DNA of 49,858 bases from Actinomycetota bacterium (GCA_005884005.1 VAWI01000062.1:1-49858), one strand, 5' to 3'. Positions 1-8,191 are shown, counted from the stretch's first letter. Notes: generated by a model from the letters alone, not told the origin. Numbers and translations: made by a program.

Positions 1-185
1 TCGTCGAGCCGGACCGGCACGCTGACGATGAGCGAGCGCTCGGGATAGCGCAGCCGTTCGGCGACGGCATCGCCGACGGCGGCGTGCGGGAGGGCCTGCT
101 CGAACTGCGTGATCGCCTGGTTGAAGAGGGGCGTTTCCCACTCGAGGTGCCCCGAATCGTGCGAGACGTCCTGCACTTCGGCCAT
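1..185 (-). CDS. Glu/Leu/Phe/Val dehydrogenase family, N-terminal fragment
   Basis: The gene runs off the left edge, so only about the first 61 residues are visible. They include a segment reading ERLRYPERSLIVSVPVRLDD, which matches the N-terminal dimerisation region of hexameric glutamate dehydrogenases (AEILRRPER..EVSVPVRMDDG in the family). The family oxidatively deaminates glutamate or branched-chain amino acids with NAD(P). The ATG at 185 is preceded 7 nt upstream by TAGACT, a likely -10 element, so the transcript would start at or next to the initiation codon. The gene is divergent from the copper protein, only 25 bp away. The catalytic lysine and Rossmann domain lie outside the window, so the substrate cannot be judged. 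Confidence 0.68.
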   Translation of the reverse strand, partial: MAEVQDVSHDSGHLEWETPLFNQAITQFEQALPHAAVGDAVAERLRYPERSLIVSVPVRLD

Positions 186-192
186 CGGAAAG

Positions 193-198
193 AGTCTA
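193..198 (-). promoter_or_regulatory. -10 element TAGACT, leaderless promoter of the glutamate-dehydrogenase-like gene
   Basis: TAGACT on the minus strand is separated by 7 nt from the ATG at 185. No Shine-Dalgarno sequence lies between, and no clear -35 hexamer was seen. Confidence 0.45.
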
Positions 199-210
199 GG
201 TGCGGGCAAG

Positions 211-2316
211 ATGGGTTGGCGGCGAACCGTTTTGGGCGCCACCACGAAACCCTCTGACGAGACCTTGACGCGATGGACACGCACGCTCGCCGCGGCCGCG
301 GCCTTTTCCGCAGCCGCGGCGGCGGCGGCACCTGCGGCCTGGGCACACGCGAGGATGGTCTCGACCAGGCCGGGCGACGGCGCCGTGGTCGCGAGCGCAC
401 CTTCACAGGTGACGATTCGGTTCGACGACACGGTCCGCGTCCTCGGCCGGACGACTGTGGTCGCGAATTCCGACAAGCGCCCGGTCACCGCCGGCAAGCC
501 GCGGGCGAGCGGTCGGATAGTCACGATCCCGCTGCACAAGCTCCGCGACGGCGACTACACCGTGCGCTGGAGCGTGCTTTCTGACGACGGTCACACGGTC
601 GACGGCGTGTTCGCGTTTGCCGTCGGCGCGGGCCGCGCGCCACCGACGGCGGCTCTGAAAGCCGGAGGAACGAACCTGACGCGAGGAGTGATTTCGCGCT
701 GGTTCTTCTTCGCCGGACTGCTCGTCGCCGTCGGCGTCGCCCTCTTTCTGCCGCTTGCGTGGCGGCCGGCGCTACGTTCAGCAGGTGCAGACCAGGCCGA
801 GGGCGCGCTCTGGGCACTCGCATTCGCCGGCTTCTTACTGGCGTTCCTGGGCGCCGCTTCGCTGATCCCGCACCACGACCCAGGGACCATCCGCTTCGGG
901 GTGGCCTATGAGGCTGGCGGAATCATCGCGATCGTCGGAGCGACGCTGTCGGCGATCGCGCTCGTCGACCGCAGGCTCGGGCGCGGGGCCTTCATCTGCG
1001 CGTTGGCGCTCCTGCCCGTCCCATCGGTCGCCGGGCACGCGCTCGACCGCGGGCAGTGGCCGCGCCCGCTGAACGTCGCGGCCGACATCCTGCACGTGGG
1101 CGCTGCCGCCGTCTGGATCGGCGGCCTGCTCGCGCTGGCGATCGGTCTCCCCCGTGCCGCGCGGAGTCTTTCAGCCGAACAGCGCGCTCGATTCACCGCC
1201 GCGCTCGTGCCGCGCCTCTCGGCGATCGCGCTCGTCTCGGTCGCGGTGATCGGCGTAACGGGGCTGATCCGGGCGCTCTCCGAACTCTCCGCCGTGAGTC
1301 AGCTCTGGAGCTCGGGCTACGGACGGGCGCTCGTGATCAAGACCGGGCTTCTCGCTCTCCTGGTCTCGCTCGGCTGGATCAACCGTTTCCGGCTCTTGCC
1401 GAGACTCCGTCTCGCGGCGCTGCGCCGGAACGTCGCGGCCGAACTCCTCCTGCTCGCGGGACTCGTGACCGCGGTCGCCTTCCTCACCGATCTCGCGCCT
1501 GGCCGCCAGCTCGCCCGCGCCGTCGCCGGCCCGAAGGCGCCTCGGCCGATCGCCGAGCCTCCGCCGGGCGCCACAGTGCTCGGCGGCGAATCGGGCGACC
1601 GCGCGGTCGGTCTCGCGATCTTGCCTGGTGGGAAGCTCCAGGCGACTGTGCTCGGCCCGGACGACAACGGCGTCGACGGGCTTCCGGTCGCCTTTCGCGC
1701 GCAAGGGAGGACTAGCAGCGCGACCGCCTGCGGGCCGGGCTGCTACCGGGCGCAGGGGCGAATCGTCGCGCGCCGCGTGTCCGTCCTACTCGGTTCGGGC
1801 CCGGTCGCCTTTGCGATCCCTCTCCGCACTCGCCCCGCGGGCAAGCTCGTGGCGGAGGCGAGACACGCCTATGCCGGCCTGCGGACCCTGGTCATCCACG
1901 AGCGTCTCGCATCCAGCCCGGGCGACAGGATCACCACGACGTGGCGAATCGTCGCCCCCGACCGTCTCACCTATGTCACCTCGACGGGATCACGGGCGGT
2001 CGTGATCGGCGCGGAGCGCTGGGATGCCAACGGCAATGGACGGCTGGTGCGCTCGGCGCAGACCCCGCTCCAGCTACCCGGCGCACAGTGGGGCCCACGC
2101 TGGCTGAACGCGAAGGCACTCGGCTGGGCGAAGGTGGCTGGCCGGCGGGCGCGGTTGGTCAGCTTCTTCGACCCGCGGCTGCCCGGGTGGTTCGAGGTGG
2201 CGGTCGACCCCGCCACACATCGGCCTCTCGAGCTCGAGATGACCGCCGCGGCGCACTTCATGCACCATCGCTACACGAATTTCAACCAGCCGCTGCAGAT
2301 CGCGCGGCCACGGTAG
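211..2316 (+). CDS. CopC-CopD fusion, copper transport/resistance membrane protein
   Basis: A predicted membrane protein of 701 residues for copper handling. An Ala-rich signal peptide ends at AWA, so the mature protein would begin HARMV. An N-terminal His at about residue 46, plus the later DDGH, are the expected CopC Cu(II) ligands. The CopC beta-sandwich covers about residues 46-145 (GDYTVRWSVLSDDGHTVDG). Eight or so hydrophobic helices of the CopD/PcoD type follow to about residue 450, and then a C-terminal extracytoplasmic beta domain ending in a His/Met-rich AAHFMHHRYTN. Family knowledge: CopC binds copper in the periplasm or outside, and CopD is proposed to move it across the membrane. 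The start is uncertain: ATG 211 leaves only 25 bp to the divergent gene, while an in-frame TTG at 265 gives a more compact signal peptide. Confidence 0.85.
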   Translation: MGWRRTVLGATTKPSDETLTRWTRTLAAAAAFSAAAAAAAPAAWAHARMVSTRPGDGAVVASAPSQVTIRFDDTVRVLGRTTVVANSDKRPVTAGKPRASGRIVTIPLHKLRDGDYTVRWSVLSDDGHTVDGVFAFAVGAGRAPPTAALKAGGTNLTRGVISRWFFFAGLLVAVGVALFLPLAWRPALRSAGADQAEGALWALAFAGFLLAFLGAASLIPHHDPGTIRFGVAYEAGGIIAIVGATLSAIALVDRRLGRGAFICALALLPVPSVAGHALDRGQWPRPLNVAADILHVGAAAVWIGGLLALAIGLPRAARSLSAEQRARFTAALVPRLSAIALVSVAVIGVTGLIRALSELSAVSQLWSSGYGRALVIKTGLLALLVSLGWINRFRLLPRLRLAALRRNVAAELLLLAGLVTAVAFLTDLAPGRQLARAVAGPKAPRPIAEPPPGATVLGGESGDRAVGLAILPGGKLQATVLGPDDNGVDGLPVAFRAQGRTSSATACGPGCYRAQGRIVARRVSVLLGSGPVAFAIPLRTRPAGKLVAEARHAYAGLRTLVIHERLASSPGDRITTTWRIVAPDRLTYVTSTGSRAVVIGAERWDANGNGRLVRSAQTPLQLPGAQWGPRWLNAKALGWAKVAGRRARLVSFFDPRLPGWFEVAVDPATHRPLELEMTAAAHFMHHRYTNFNQPLQIARPR

Positions 2317-2389
2317 TAGCGGCTCACCCGGCACATTCTGGCGGTGCCTGCCCCGCGATCGCGCGGCGCCACGCGGCACGACGTTTTCG

Positions 2390-2788
2390 ATGCCGGGAGC
2401 CGACGATGCGACGATCAATTTCGCCACGAAGCCCGACCGCGCGATTGACGGCGGTTTCCTACAAGAGAACACCAAGGCGACTGATTTTCTGACCGCAGAT
2501 GAAATTCAGCGCGGTTCGTGGTTATACAAAGATCAACTCGACCCAGGCAACTATTACGTGATGATTCGAGCGACTGACTGCCACGCGGCCGACGTTCGTT
2601 TGGTACGTGCGTGGTCGCAAAGTCGCAGCCAAGATCGCAAATACCATTCGGCTCCAAGCCTTCAGAGATTTAGTGAAGCCGTCTGTAATTCCGAACCTGC
2701 AACAGCGGATGGCTCTCTTCCCTGCCCGAGTAATGGAAATTGTTCTCGTCAAGGTGGTTACCCTCGGCTCGAAGATCGCTCGCACTAG
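2390..2788 (+). pseudogene. Possible decayed fragment of an extracellular beta-domain protein
   Basis: The only gene-like signal in the 690-base gap 2317-3005. A 132-codon frame contains DFLTADEIQRGSWLYKDQL followed by DPGNYYVMIRATDCHAADV, which resembles the '..L.PGtYYVmvrAtD..C' end of secreted beta-sandwich or propeller repeats. After the Cys the frame turns into composition typical of a wrong frame, and no start, signal peptide or ribosome site is convincing. Local G+C is visibly lower than in neighbouring genes. I read it as a remnant; it could equally be a chance ORF. Nothing else recognisable was seen in the gap. Confidence 0.25.
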
Positions 2789-3005
2789 GTCAGACGCCAG
2801 ACCGAGAAGCCACGCCGCAAGATCACCGAGATGAAAATTCCACGTTACGAGAGTTGGGGGCAAAGAACAAAATTTCAGGCCGGGTGGCGAGCCGAAGCCT
2901 TCGCGCCGGGTTCCCCGGCCCACGCTGAGGTTACGACCGGCGTGTCCGCTTGACTAGCTGGAACGCGTTGAGCATGCGGAGCCACGGCCAAGGGCAAGCC
3001 GCGAG

Positions 3006-3503
3006 CTAACTACATTCGGCCTCGAATCTCGTAATATCGACTTTTACCTCACCGTTCACGACCGTTCCCTTGAAAAGAATCGTGACGGTGAAGTCGTCCG
3101 CGGTCGGCCCGACTCCCGGCCCAACGAGCTTGAACGTGCTTCGTTCTATGAAATTGGCGACTACGTCGGAAGCCGGAGTCTCCACGGACTCTCCAGCCGC
3201 GATCAGGATGTAATTGGCGCCGCTCGGGCTTGTCCCAGTCCCGTGAGTGTCGCTGGTCACGACGATGTGTGAGCCGCCACCTGCGTCCCTCGTGACATTG
3301 ACCAGAAAGTGAGTCGTACCCTCCAAGGACACGGACTCACCGGTGCAGGGGTTCGTCATCGTGAAGGCGAAATCCACCCGCACATTTGAGACTTGAGCCG
3401 CGTCCGCGGGAGCTGGCAGCACGAGCGCCACAAGCAGCACCGGCAGCAGTACCAGAAGTCCCAACAGCGGCTTTCTGTGAAATAGCTTAGGAGTCAAGGA
3501 CAT
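3006..3503 (-). CDS. Secreted protein of unknown function
   Basis: A 165-residue protein with a textbook signal peptide: basic N-region, a long Leu/Val core at about residues 13-32, and an APADAA cleavage region. The mature part is about 130 residues, beta-rich by composition, with two Cys (TNPCTGE near the start, AECS at the end) that could form a disulfide. The start is well supported: GGGAGGGGAGG lies about 5 nt before the ATG. No known domain was recognised. It stands alone; neighbours are a short non-coding stretch and the Cys-less Lsr2-like gene. The export prediction is firm, the function unknown. Confidence 0.75.
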   Translation of the reverse strand: MSLTPKLFHRKPLLGLLVLLPVLLVALVLPAPADAAQVSNVRVDFAFTMTNPCTGESVSLEGTTHFLVNVTRDAGGGSHIVVTSDTHGTGTSPSGANYILIAAGESVETPASDVVANFIERSTFKLVGPGVGPTADDFTVTILFKGTVVNGEVKVDITRFEAECS

Positions 3504-3735
3504 CGTGCGCCTCCCCTCCCGGACAGTGGGGACAAAACGCTGCTCCCTTTCTCTCCACTCCGCGCTCCAAAAGTCGCTTTCGGGGTTAGCCAGGCTGCGG
3601 TGGCGACTTTCCCACAGTCCAAGGAGATAATCAAGGTTGCTCTCGAGGATGAGAATCCGCGCCGGGCCCGGATGCCGTCTTCGCCGGGCCTGTCCGTCAC
3701 GGCCAAACTAGGTGGAACCGGCAGGCGAAGTGAAA

Positions 3736-3930
3736 TTAGGTGACAGCTTTCGGCTTGCGCCCACGTCGAGCAACTGCGCGTCCGCCCAAGCTCTCGGCTT
3801 CGGCGTCAGTTAGATCAAGCTCGCGCGCTCCCTTGCGAGCATCCGTGAAGGTAATTCGTACCGTCGCGCCTTTGCCGTCAGGAATCTCTTGGCCGCTTCG
3901 GTCTGAGACTCGGATTGTCTTGCGCGCCAC
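3736..3930 (-). CDS. Cys-less Lsr2-like small DNA-binding protein (paralog of 25137..25334)
   Basis: A 64-residue basic protein starting at GTG with a GGGAGG site 5 nt upstream. It aligns without gaps to the zinc-ribbon protein at 25137-25334, with 34 identical residues of 64, including MARKT, GKGA, the DAR of the middle and the tail ARRGR-PK. All four cysteines of the paralog are replaced here (Ser9, Ser12, Thr41, Glu44), so it cannot bind zinc the same way. The centre (RITFTDARKG..ELDL) resembles the N-terminal dimerisation strand pair of the nucleoid protein Lsr2, and RRGRKPK resembles an AT-hook. Inference: a nucleoid-associated DNA-binding protein that folds without metal. No function is proven. 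Confidence 0.7.
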   Translation of the reverse strand: MARKTIRVSDRSGQEIPDGKGATVRITFTDARKGARELDLTDAEAESLGGRAVARRGRKPKAVT

Positions 3931-3960
3931 TGCTGCCTCCCTTGGTCGAAGAAATCGAAT

Positions 3961-4472
3961 TTATAGGTTCTCTAACTCCTCGCGCATCAATGTTTCCACT
4001 TTTTTGAGCAGATCGTTTGCTTGTTGGCGGTAGGCGATCATCTCGCAGGTTGATTCCTTCGAATTCATTCCTGCCCGTTGGCCATTTACGCGCATCGTCG
4101 TGTGGACGTGAAATCCTCTGACCTTCGACATGAATTCCTCGGCAGTCTCGGTCACGGGCCGGGAACCAAAGATCGAGGCGCGTACTTGCACCTGCAACGC
4201 TTCCTCTTCAGGAATTGGGTCAGGCTCGATCGGTCGGCTCGAAGCATCGCGTAGTGCATGTAGCGAAGAGGCTCCTCGTAGACCTGTCGGCGTGTCTCGC
4301 ACCAGCGCCTACTTCGAGCAAGCTCGCGGGCGTTCTCACGCTCCCGTTTGAATTCAAGTGTCCTACGTTCGTGAACGAGGCCGAGGAATCGCCGAGGTCC
4401 GACGTACTCGAGGCGTAATTGAATGCGGCGGGCGGCTCGTCGCCGAACCGCCCAGGTTGCGTGGATGCTCAA
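3961..4472 (-). pseudogene. Frameshifted conserved-hypothetical gene (two frames)
   Basis: Two overlapping minus frames read like the halves of one protein. The upstream frame (4152-4472) is charged and helical (VHERRTLEFKRERENARELA, then RRQVYEEPLRYMHYAMLRAD). The downstream frame (3961-4302) continues with EPDPIPEEEALQVQVRASIFG and ends in a coiled coil (QQANDLLKKVETLMREELENL). The pattern 'E.R..VYEEPL..(M/L)H..LLRA...DPI.EEE' is common to actinobacterial hypothetical proteins with an N-terminal membrane anchor. The join lies within about 4200-4270. The 5' end starts only at a TTG at 4472 and directly abuts the next gene's stop, so the expected N-terminal anchor is missing too. Probably non-functional, unless the shift is a sequencing error. 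Confidence 0.4.
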
Positions 4473-5581
4473 TCAGTTAGCGGGCGCGCTCCCCCAGTCC
4501 AGTTGCGAAGGCTGCGGTGTGTCCGCCAGCTTCAACAGGCCGGAGCCGTTGAGGTTGACGGTCCACACAGAGGCCTGGTTGTTGCGGTCGATTTTGTTGA
4601 TGACCAGCTTGGTGCTATCCGGTGACCAGACCGGGGTCACGAAGAAATCGCGGTTGACCGCGGTCGTGACCCGTCTGAGCCCGCTGCCGTCGGGATGAAC
4701 GACCCAGGCCTGCGGGAGACCGCAGCAACCGCCGCTGAAGGCGATCATCACGCCGTTCGGCGACCACTGGACCGAGAGGGCGCCGACACCCGAGGGGGTG
4801 ATCTGACGCAGTCCGGTCCCGTCAGCGTTGACGACGAACACAGCGGAGATGAAGCGCCCGAGCGACAGCTTCTGCGCCGCGAACGCCACACGCGAACCAT
4901 CGGGTGACCAGTCCGCTCCGACCCGATCGAAGAAGCCGAGATCGATGATCGAGATGCCCGGAGGGCTCAGCTGAATCGGGTCGCTGCCGTCCGGTTTGAC
5001 CGAGAACAGGGTTGCGATGTCGTTGGAGTCGAATTGGGCGTACAGGATCCGGGAGCCGTCGTGCGAGTAGCCGTAGCCGTCATCGAACCCCCCAGGAAGC
5101 GTGGTACTGACCCGGACGAGGACGCCCGCGTCGGACGAACGCACCGTGTATCAGCCCCGGCGTCGGCCGGGTTCGCCATCCCCTCGCTGTGACAAAGGAG
5201 TCGGGCACCCGTCGGCGACCAGTTCAGGCAAAAGAGATCGAGCGGCAGGTTCGAGTTCAGCAGCGTAAACCCGGACCCATCAGGGTTGGCCGTGGCCGGC
5301 TGGACGCCCGGCTGGACGCCCTCCGGACTCCAGAGGTTGCAGAGGACTTTGCTGCTGTCCGGCGACCAGGTGTTGCACGTGGTGGTGTCCACGGGTCCGA
5401 TCTGAATCGGGTTCGAGCCATCGGGATTGATCGTGACGCCGTAGTTCGGGAAGACTTGGCCGAAGAGGATCTTCCCGTTCGTCCCGGAGACCGCTGCCCC
5501 GGCTGGAAGCGCCGCCAGCGCGAAGAGCGCCACGGCAAGGAGCGCGACCAGACGCACTCGTCGGCTAGGCAGAGACTTCAC
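4473..5581 (-). pseudogene. Secreted TolB/PD40-type beta-propeller protein, split by a frameshift
   Basis: The N-terminal part starts at GTG 5581, preceded by GAAGGAGG 6 nt upstream, and has a signal peptide (LVALLAVALFALAALPAGAA). Propeller repeats follow, with the recurrent NPDGS and WSPDSS/WSPTGA turns. At about 5142-5152 the frame changes: the first frame reads NPADAGADT then nonsense, while the second resumes with RSSDAGVLVRVS and carries four or more further blades (SHDGSRI, WSPDGSRV, WSPNGVM, WSPDSTK). One missing base, possibly in a short G run, restores a continuous protein of about 369 residues. WD40-like PD40 blades normally form a binding platform; no catalytic role is implied. 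It may be intact in the organism if the shift is an assembly error. Confidence 0.7.
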
Positions 5582-6052
5582 GTCTTGCCTCCTTCTCCCC
5601 CAGGGATTGCAGCCAAGAAAACGGCGTGCCGCCGCAGTCCTTGGCCTTGTTACGGGCAAGCTCCTACAACCGCACCGTGATGTCAACTCGAGCGATGTTC
5701 AGCATGCGGCAGACGTGGCGCGCCGATTCACATCAATCGTCTGTGAGGATCCTGGGGACGCCGCACGGGCGCCGGCAGCTTCGACGCTCCCTCGACTGAG
5801 CCTGGACGACGTATCGCGGATGACCGGCCCCTCTAAGGCACCCTCAGCCGGCTTAGCCCCGCTTCTCCCCATGTTGGTAGTCGCACCCAAGACGGAGCAG
5901 AACGAGACGGAAACGGGCTTGCTTTGCAACGCACATGCTTTCAAACAGACACGGATATGTGTTCGCATCAGCAACGCTTCCGCTGTCCACCGGATGTCCA
6001 CGCGAGCGAGCAAACCCGCATGGTTGAACCGTTCTGCATAGGCCAAGGAAGA
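5582..6052. other. Non-coding stretch
   Basis: About 470 bases between the propeller gene and the terminator at 6053. Open frames occur on both strands, but none has a ribosome site, recognisable domain or consistent codon bias. I see no gene here. It includes the promoter side of the propeller gene. Confidence 0.5.
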
Positions 6053-6080
6053 AGGGCCGGACCCTAAGGCCCGGCCCTTT
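6053..6080. terminator. Strong hairpin terminator with T-rich tail
   Basis: GGGCCGG and CCGGCCC pair around a short loop, followed on the plus strand by TTTTCTTCTTC and on the minus strand by TTCTTCC. It lies about 30 nt past the stop of the secreted-protein gene at 6112 and probably ends that transcript; the symmetry allows use in both directions. Confidence 0.7.
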
Positions 6081-6111
6081 TCTTCTTCTAGCGGCTCACC
6101 GCGTTAACCGG

Positions 6112-6657
6112 TTACGGCTGTGAGATCGTGATGTAGGCCGACGTGAAGCCGGCGAAGGTGAGCGTGTACGAGAAGCTGTTGAGCGTCTGCGACCCCGGCC
6201 GGATCGTGGGCGTCCAGTTCGCATTCGGGCAACCGATTGGCGCCCCACTGAAGCTTACTGACCGCGTCGGGACAGACAACTGCCCATTCTTCGAGGAGGT
6301 CACCGCGGTCTGACTTGTGGGCGAGAAGCTCGTCTGGTGGGACTCGACTGCATTGTTCGGGTTGACGCCGTGGTTGTAGCAGTCGATGATCGCCGTGTAG
6401 CTGGCAGTCAAGGCCACGTTCCCGTTCGTGTGCCCGACGCCCCCGAGCACGTACGCGGTGCAGTCGATCGAGCGGTCTGCATTAACCGTGCACGAGGGCG
6501 AACCCGACGTGAGATGCGAGCTGCCGGGGGCATTCGCGGTATTGAAGCTACCGGCCGTCGGGGTGTATGTCCCTGGGGCGACGGCGGCGAATGCCACCGA
6601 AGCCGACAAGCCGAGCACTAACATCGACAATGCTGTGATGATCCAAACTCGTCGCAT
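6112..6657 (-). CDS. Secreted protein of unknown function with structured 5' leader
   Basis: A 181-residue protein beginning MRRVWIITALSMLVLG, a clear signal peptide cleaved around AFA-AV. The mature part is Ser/Thr/Asn-rich and beta-like, with Cys pairs (PSCTVNADRSIDCTAY, IIDCYNHG, IGCPNANW) suited to disulfides. The ATG at 6657 is chosen because a GGAGGG site lies 9-12 nt upstream; the frame is open to 6687 but lacks such a site there. It ends in front of a strong terminator. The 180 bases upstream fold into several stable hairpins (6680-6856), so its expression may be controlled by an RNA element. No domain was recognised; a surface or extracellular role is inferred only from export. Confidence 0.72.
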   Translation of the reverse strand: MRRVWIITALSMLVLGLSASVAFAAVAPGTYTPTAGSFNTANAPGSSHLTSGSPSCTVNADRSIDCTAYVLGGVGHTNGNVALTASYTAIIDCYNHGVNPNNAVESHQTSFSPTSQTAVTSSKNGQLSVPTRSVSFSGAPIGCPNANWTPTIRPGSQTLNSFSYTLTFAGFTSAYITISQP

Positions 6658-6679
6658 TTCTAGGTGTTCCCTCCTTCGG

Positions 6680-6856
6680 TCACCCATTTGGGTGAACTGC
6701 GTCTACGGACTAATGACTGGCGCCGAGGGCGCCGGTAGACTCAGCCGTTAGGCGCCACCTCCCTTTTCCGTCGTTCTTGCAGGGCGTCGGGGAAACGAGG
6801 TCGGTGCAACGGCCCCATCCCGCGTGGCCACGTGGGGTGGGGCTCCTTTTGGAGCC
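6680..6856 (-). promoter_or_regulatory. Candidate structured leader RNA of the secreted-protein gene
   Basis: On the minus strand, immediately upstream of the ribosome site at 6670, successive perfect stems occur. GGCTCC/GGAGCC sits at 6841-6856. A long G/C hairpin at 6812-6843 has outer stem GCCCCA/TGGGGC and inner CGTGG/CCACG. GTCTAC/GTAGAC at 6701-6740 encloses GGCGCC/GGCGCC at 6719-6733. TCACCC/GGGTGA sits at 6680-6695. The last hairpin ends just before the Shine-Dalgarno sequence. I could not match the element to a riboswitch class I know, so the call rests on helix density and position only. Confidence 0.35.
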
Positions 6857-7302
6857 GCGTAAATCGGTGTTCCGTCAAGTCCGTCCTTCCGCATGGGGGC
6901 TACGCCGGACGGCACCGCCGCAGTACGTGTGGATTGTCTCTCCATGTGCGTCCAAATTGCAAACAGGATGTTTGCAAAGCCGCAGCAAAGATTCCGCAAA
7001 GAGCGGCTTTTTCCGGCTGCTCGACGCACGAATTCAGCCGGAGGGGCATCTATCGTCGGTGGAGCCGGCGGGTGCGCTCGCCAGCCAGTGGGCCGCCAAG
7101 CGTCCCCGCCGGTTCTTCTCTAGACGCCTGGTATTGGCCGTTTCTTCCGTCGCTCGCCATTCCCCCGAGCGCGACGAAGGCTGTAGCTACCGCGGAGTTT
7201 CGCGTCCCTCCTTCCCCTCGCGCAGCAACACCGCGTGGGTGACGACGGAGTCGAAGGCGGCTCGCCGTCCGAGAACGAGCCGCAAGCCCGCATGGTTCCT
7301 TA
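6857..7302. other. Non-coding stretch with an inverted repeat and a terminator-like hairpin
   Basis: No supported gene. At 6957-6977 TTGCAAAC and GTTTGCAA form a perfect 8-bp inverted repeat with a 5-nt spacer, an operator-like or hairpin signal. At 6994-7014 CCGC-AAAGA-GCGG is followed by CTTTTT on the plus strand, a weak terminator shape. Frames crossing the tRNA are artefacts. Confidence 0.45.
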
Positions 7303-7390
7303 TGCCGGGGAAGGGACTCGAACCCTTACGCCTCCAAAGGAGACACCTGATTTTAAGTCAGGCGCGTATGACCAGTTTCGCCACCCCGGC
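7303..7390 (-). tRNA. tRNA-Leu (anticodon TAA)
   Basis: The 88-nt gene has a 7-bp acceptor stem GCCGGGG/CCCCGGC and discriminator A. The anticodon stem CCTGA/TCAGG encloses the loop CTTAAAA, giving anticodon TAA. A long variable arm (TGTCTCCTTTGGAGGCGT) marks it as class II, and the T-arm is GGGTTCGAGTCCC. CCA is not encoded. A TATCCT hexamer ends 6 nt before the first tRNA base, so the primary transcript may begin at or near the mature 5' end. Confidence 0.95.
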
Positions 7391-7396
7391 GGCGCA

Positions 7397-7402
7397 AGGA
7401 TA
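7397..7402 (-). promoter_or_regulatory. -10 element TATCCT of tRNA-Leu
   Basis: TATCCT on the minus strand, 6 nt before G1 of the tRNA. The spacing is the same as that of the TANNNT boxes in front of protein genes in this window. Confidence 0.5.
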
Positions 7403-7432
7403 GCCCCGCACCGGCGTCCGCCCTGGTTACGC

Positions 7433-8182
7433 CTAGAGGCCGGACGGGCCCCAGTCGTACTTCGAGGGGATCTTCGCCGGCGGCTTGCCGTAGACGATCG
7501 CGAACTCTTGGTGCTCGCGTAGGACGACGTTGTTCGGGTCTCCCGCGAACCGCTTGCCGTTGACGTAGAACTTGAGCGGCTTCCCAGGCGCTGCGCAGTA
7601 GCCGCCGATGCAGCGGCTCGAAAGCCGCACGCCCCAGACGCCGAAGAACTGGCCGAGGGTGAAGGCACCGGCCTTCGGTGCCTCCAGGTGGATGATCCCG
7701 GAGGTGTCGTGGGTGTGGAGCTCGACGAAGAAGCCGCCCTGGCTGGGGTTTCCGTTGCCGTAGATCCCGACGAGTGCAGGGACCGTCACGCGCTTGCCGT
7801 TGACGAAGATGTCGAGGTGCTGGTGGATGTGCAGCGCCGTGCCCTGCGCACCGAGCGAGCTCAGCTGGAGCGGCGCCAGGCGATCCGGCAAAGAAGCGTA
7901 CTCGGCAGGCCACGGCGCCTTCCCCTTCTGGAGCCCGGGCAGCGCGACGTAGTCGATCGTCGGCGCCGAGCCCGTGACCGTCTTGCTCGAGCCACCTCCG
8001 CCGACGAAGATCACCAAGAGGACGATTGCAAGCGCGATCGGCCCGAGTGCCGCGAGGCCGTAGAGCATCCACGGCGGCCTCCTCTGAGCGCCGACAGCCG
8101 GCACTCGGCGCGGCTTTGAATCGCGCCGCTGCGGTGCCTGGACCGGCCGCGGCGGCATTGGAGTCCGGGCTTTCTTCGCCAA
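7433..8182 (-). CDS. Membrane-anchored protein with His-rich extracytoplasmic domain
   Basis: A 249-residue type II membrane protein. A basic cytoplasmic N-terminus of about 35 residues is followed by one membrane segment (about 38-61) and an outside domain. That domain carries a conserved-looking HIHQHLDIFVNGK block and an HTHDTSGIIHLEAP block, each with several His suited to metal binding, plus RCIGGYC with two Cys. Similar domains are known to me as unnamed conserved proteins in Actinobacteria and Chloroflexota; no function is assigned. The TTG start at 8182 is supported by TACCAT 9 nt upstream; an in-frame ATG at 8158 is the alternative. Inference: a cell-surface metal- or redox-related protein. 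Confidence 0.72.
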   Translation of the reverse strand: MAKKARTPMPPRPVQAPQRRDSKPRRVPAVGAQRRPPWMLYGLAALGPIALAIVLLVIFVGGGGSSKTVTGSAPTIDYVALPGLQKGKAPWPAEYASLPDRLAPLQLSSLGAQGTALHIHQHLDIFVNGKRVTVPALVGIYGNGNPSQGGFFVELHTHDTSGIIHLEAPKAGAFTLGQFFGVWGVRLSSRCIGGYCAAPGKPLKFYVNGKRFAGDPNNVVLREHQEFAIVYGKPPAKIPSKYDWGPSGL

Positions 8183-8191
8183 AGCTGTTGG

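Noticed and set aside
3494..3706. 70-codon minus frame upstream of the secreted protein
   Set aside because: It overlaps the ribosome site and start of the gene at 3503, has no initiation signal and Arg/Gly/Ser shadow composition.
6777..7403. Open frames on the plus strand through 6.8-7.5 kb
   Set aside because: They run through tRNA-Leu and the structured leader; the protein-like ends are translations of the tRNA antisense.
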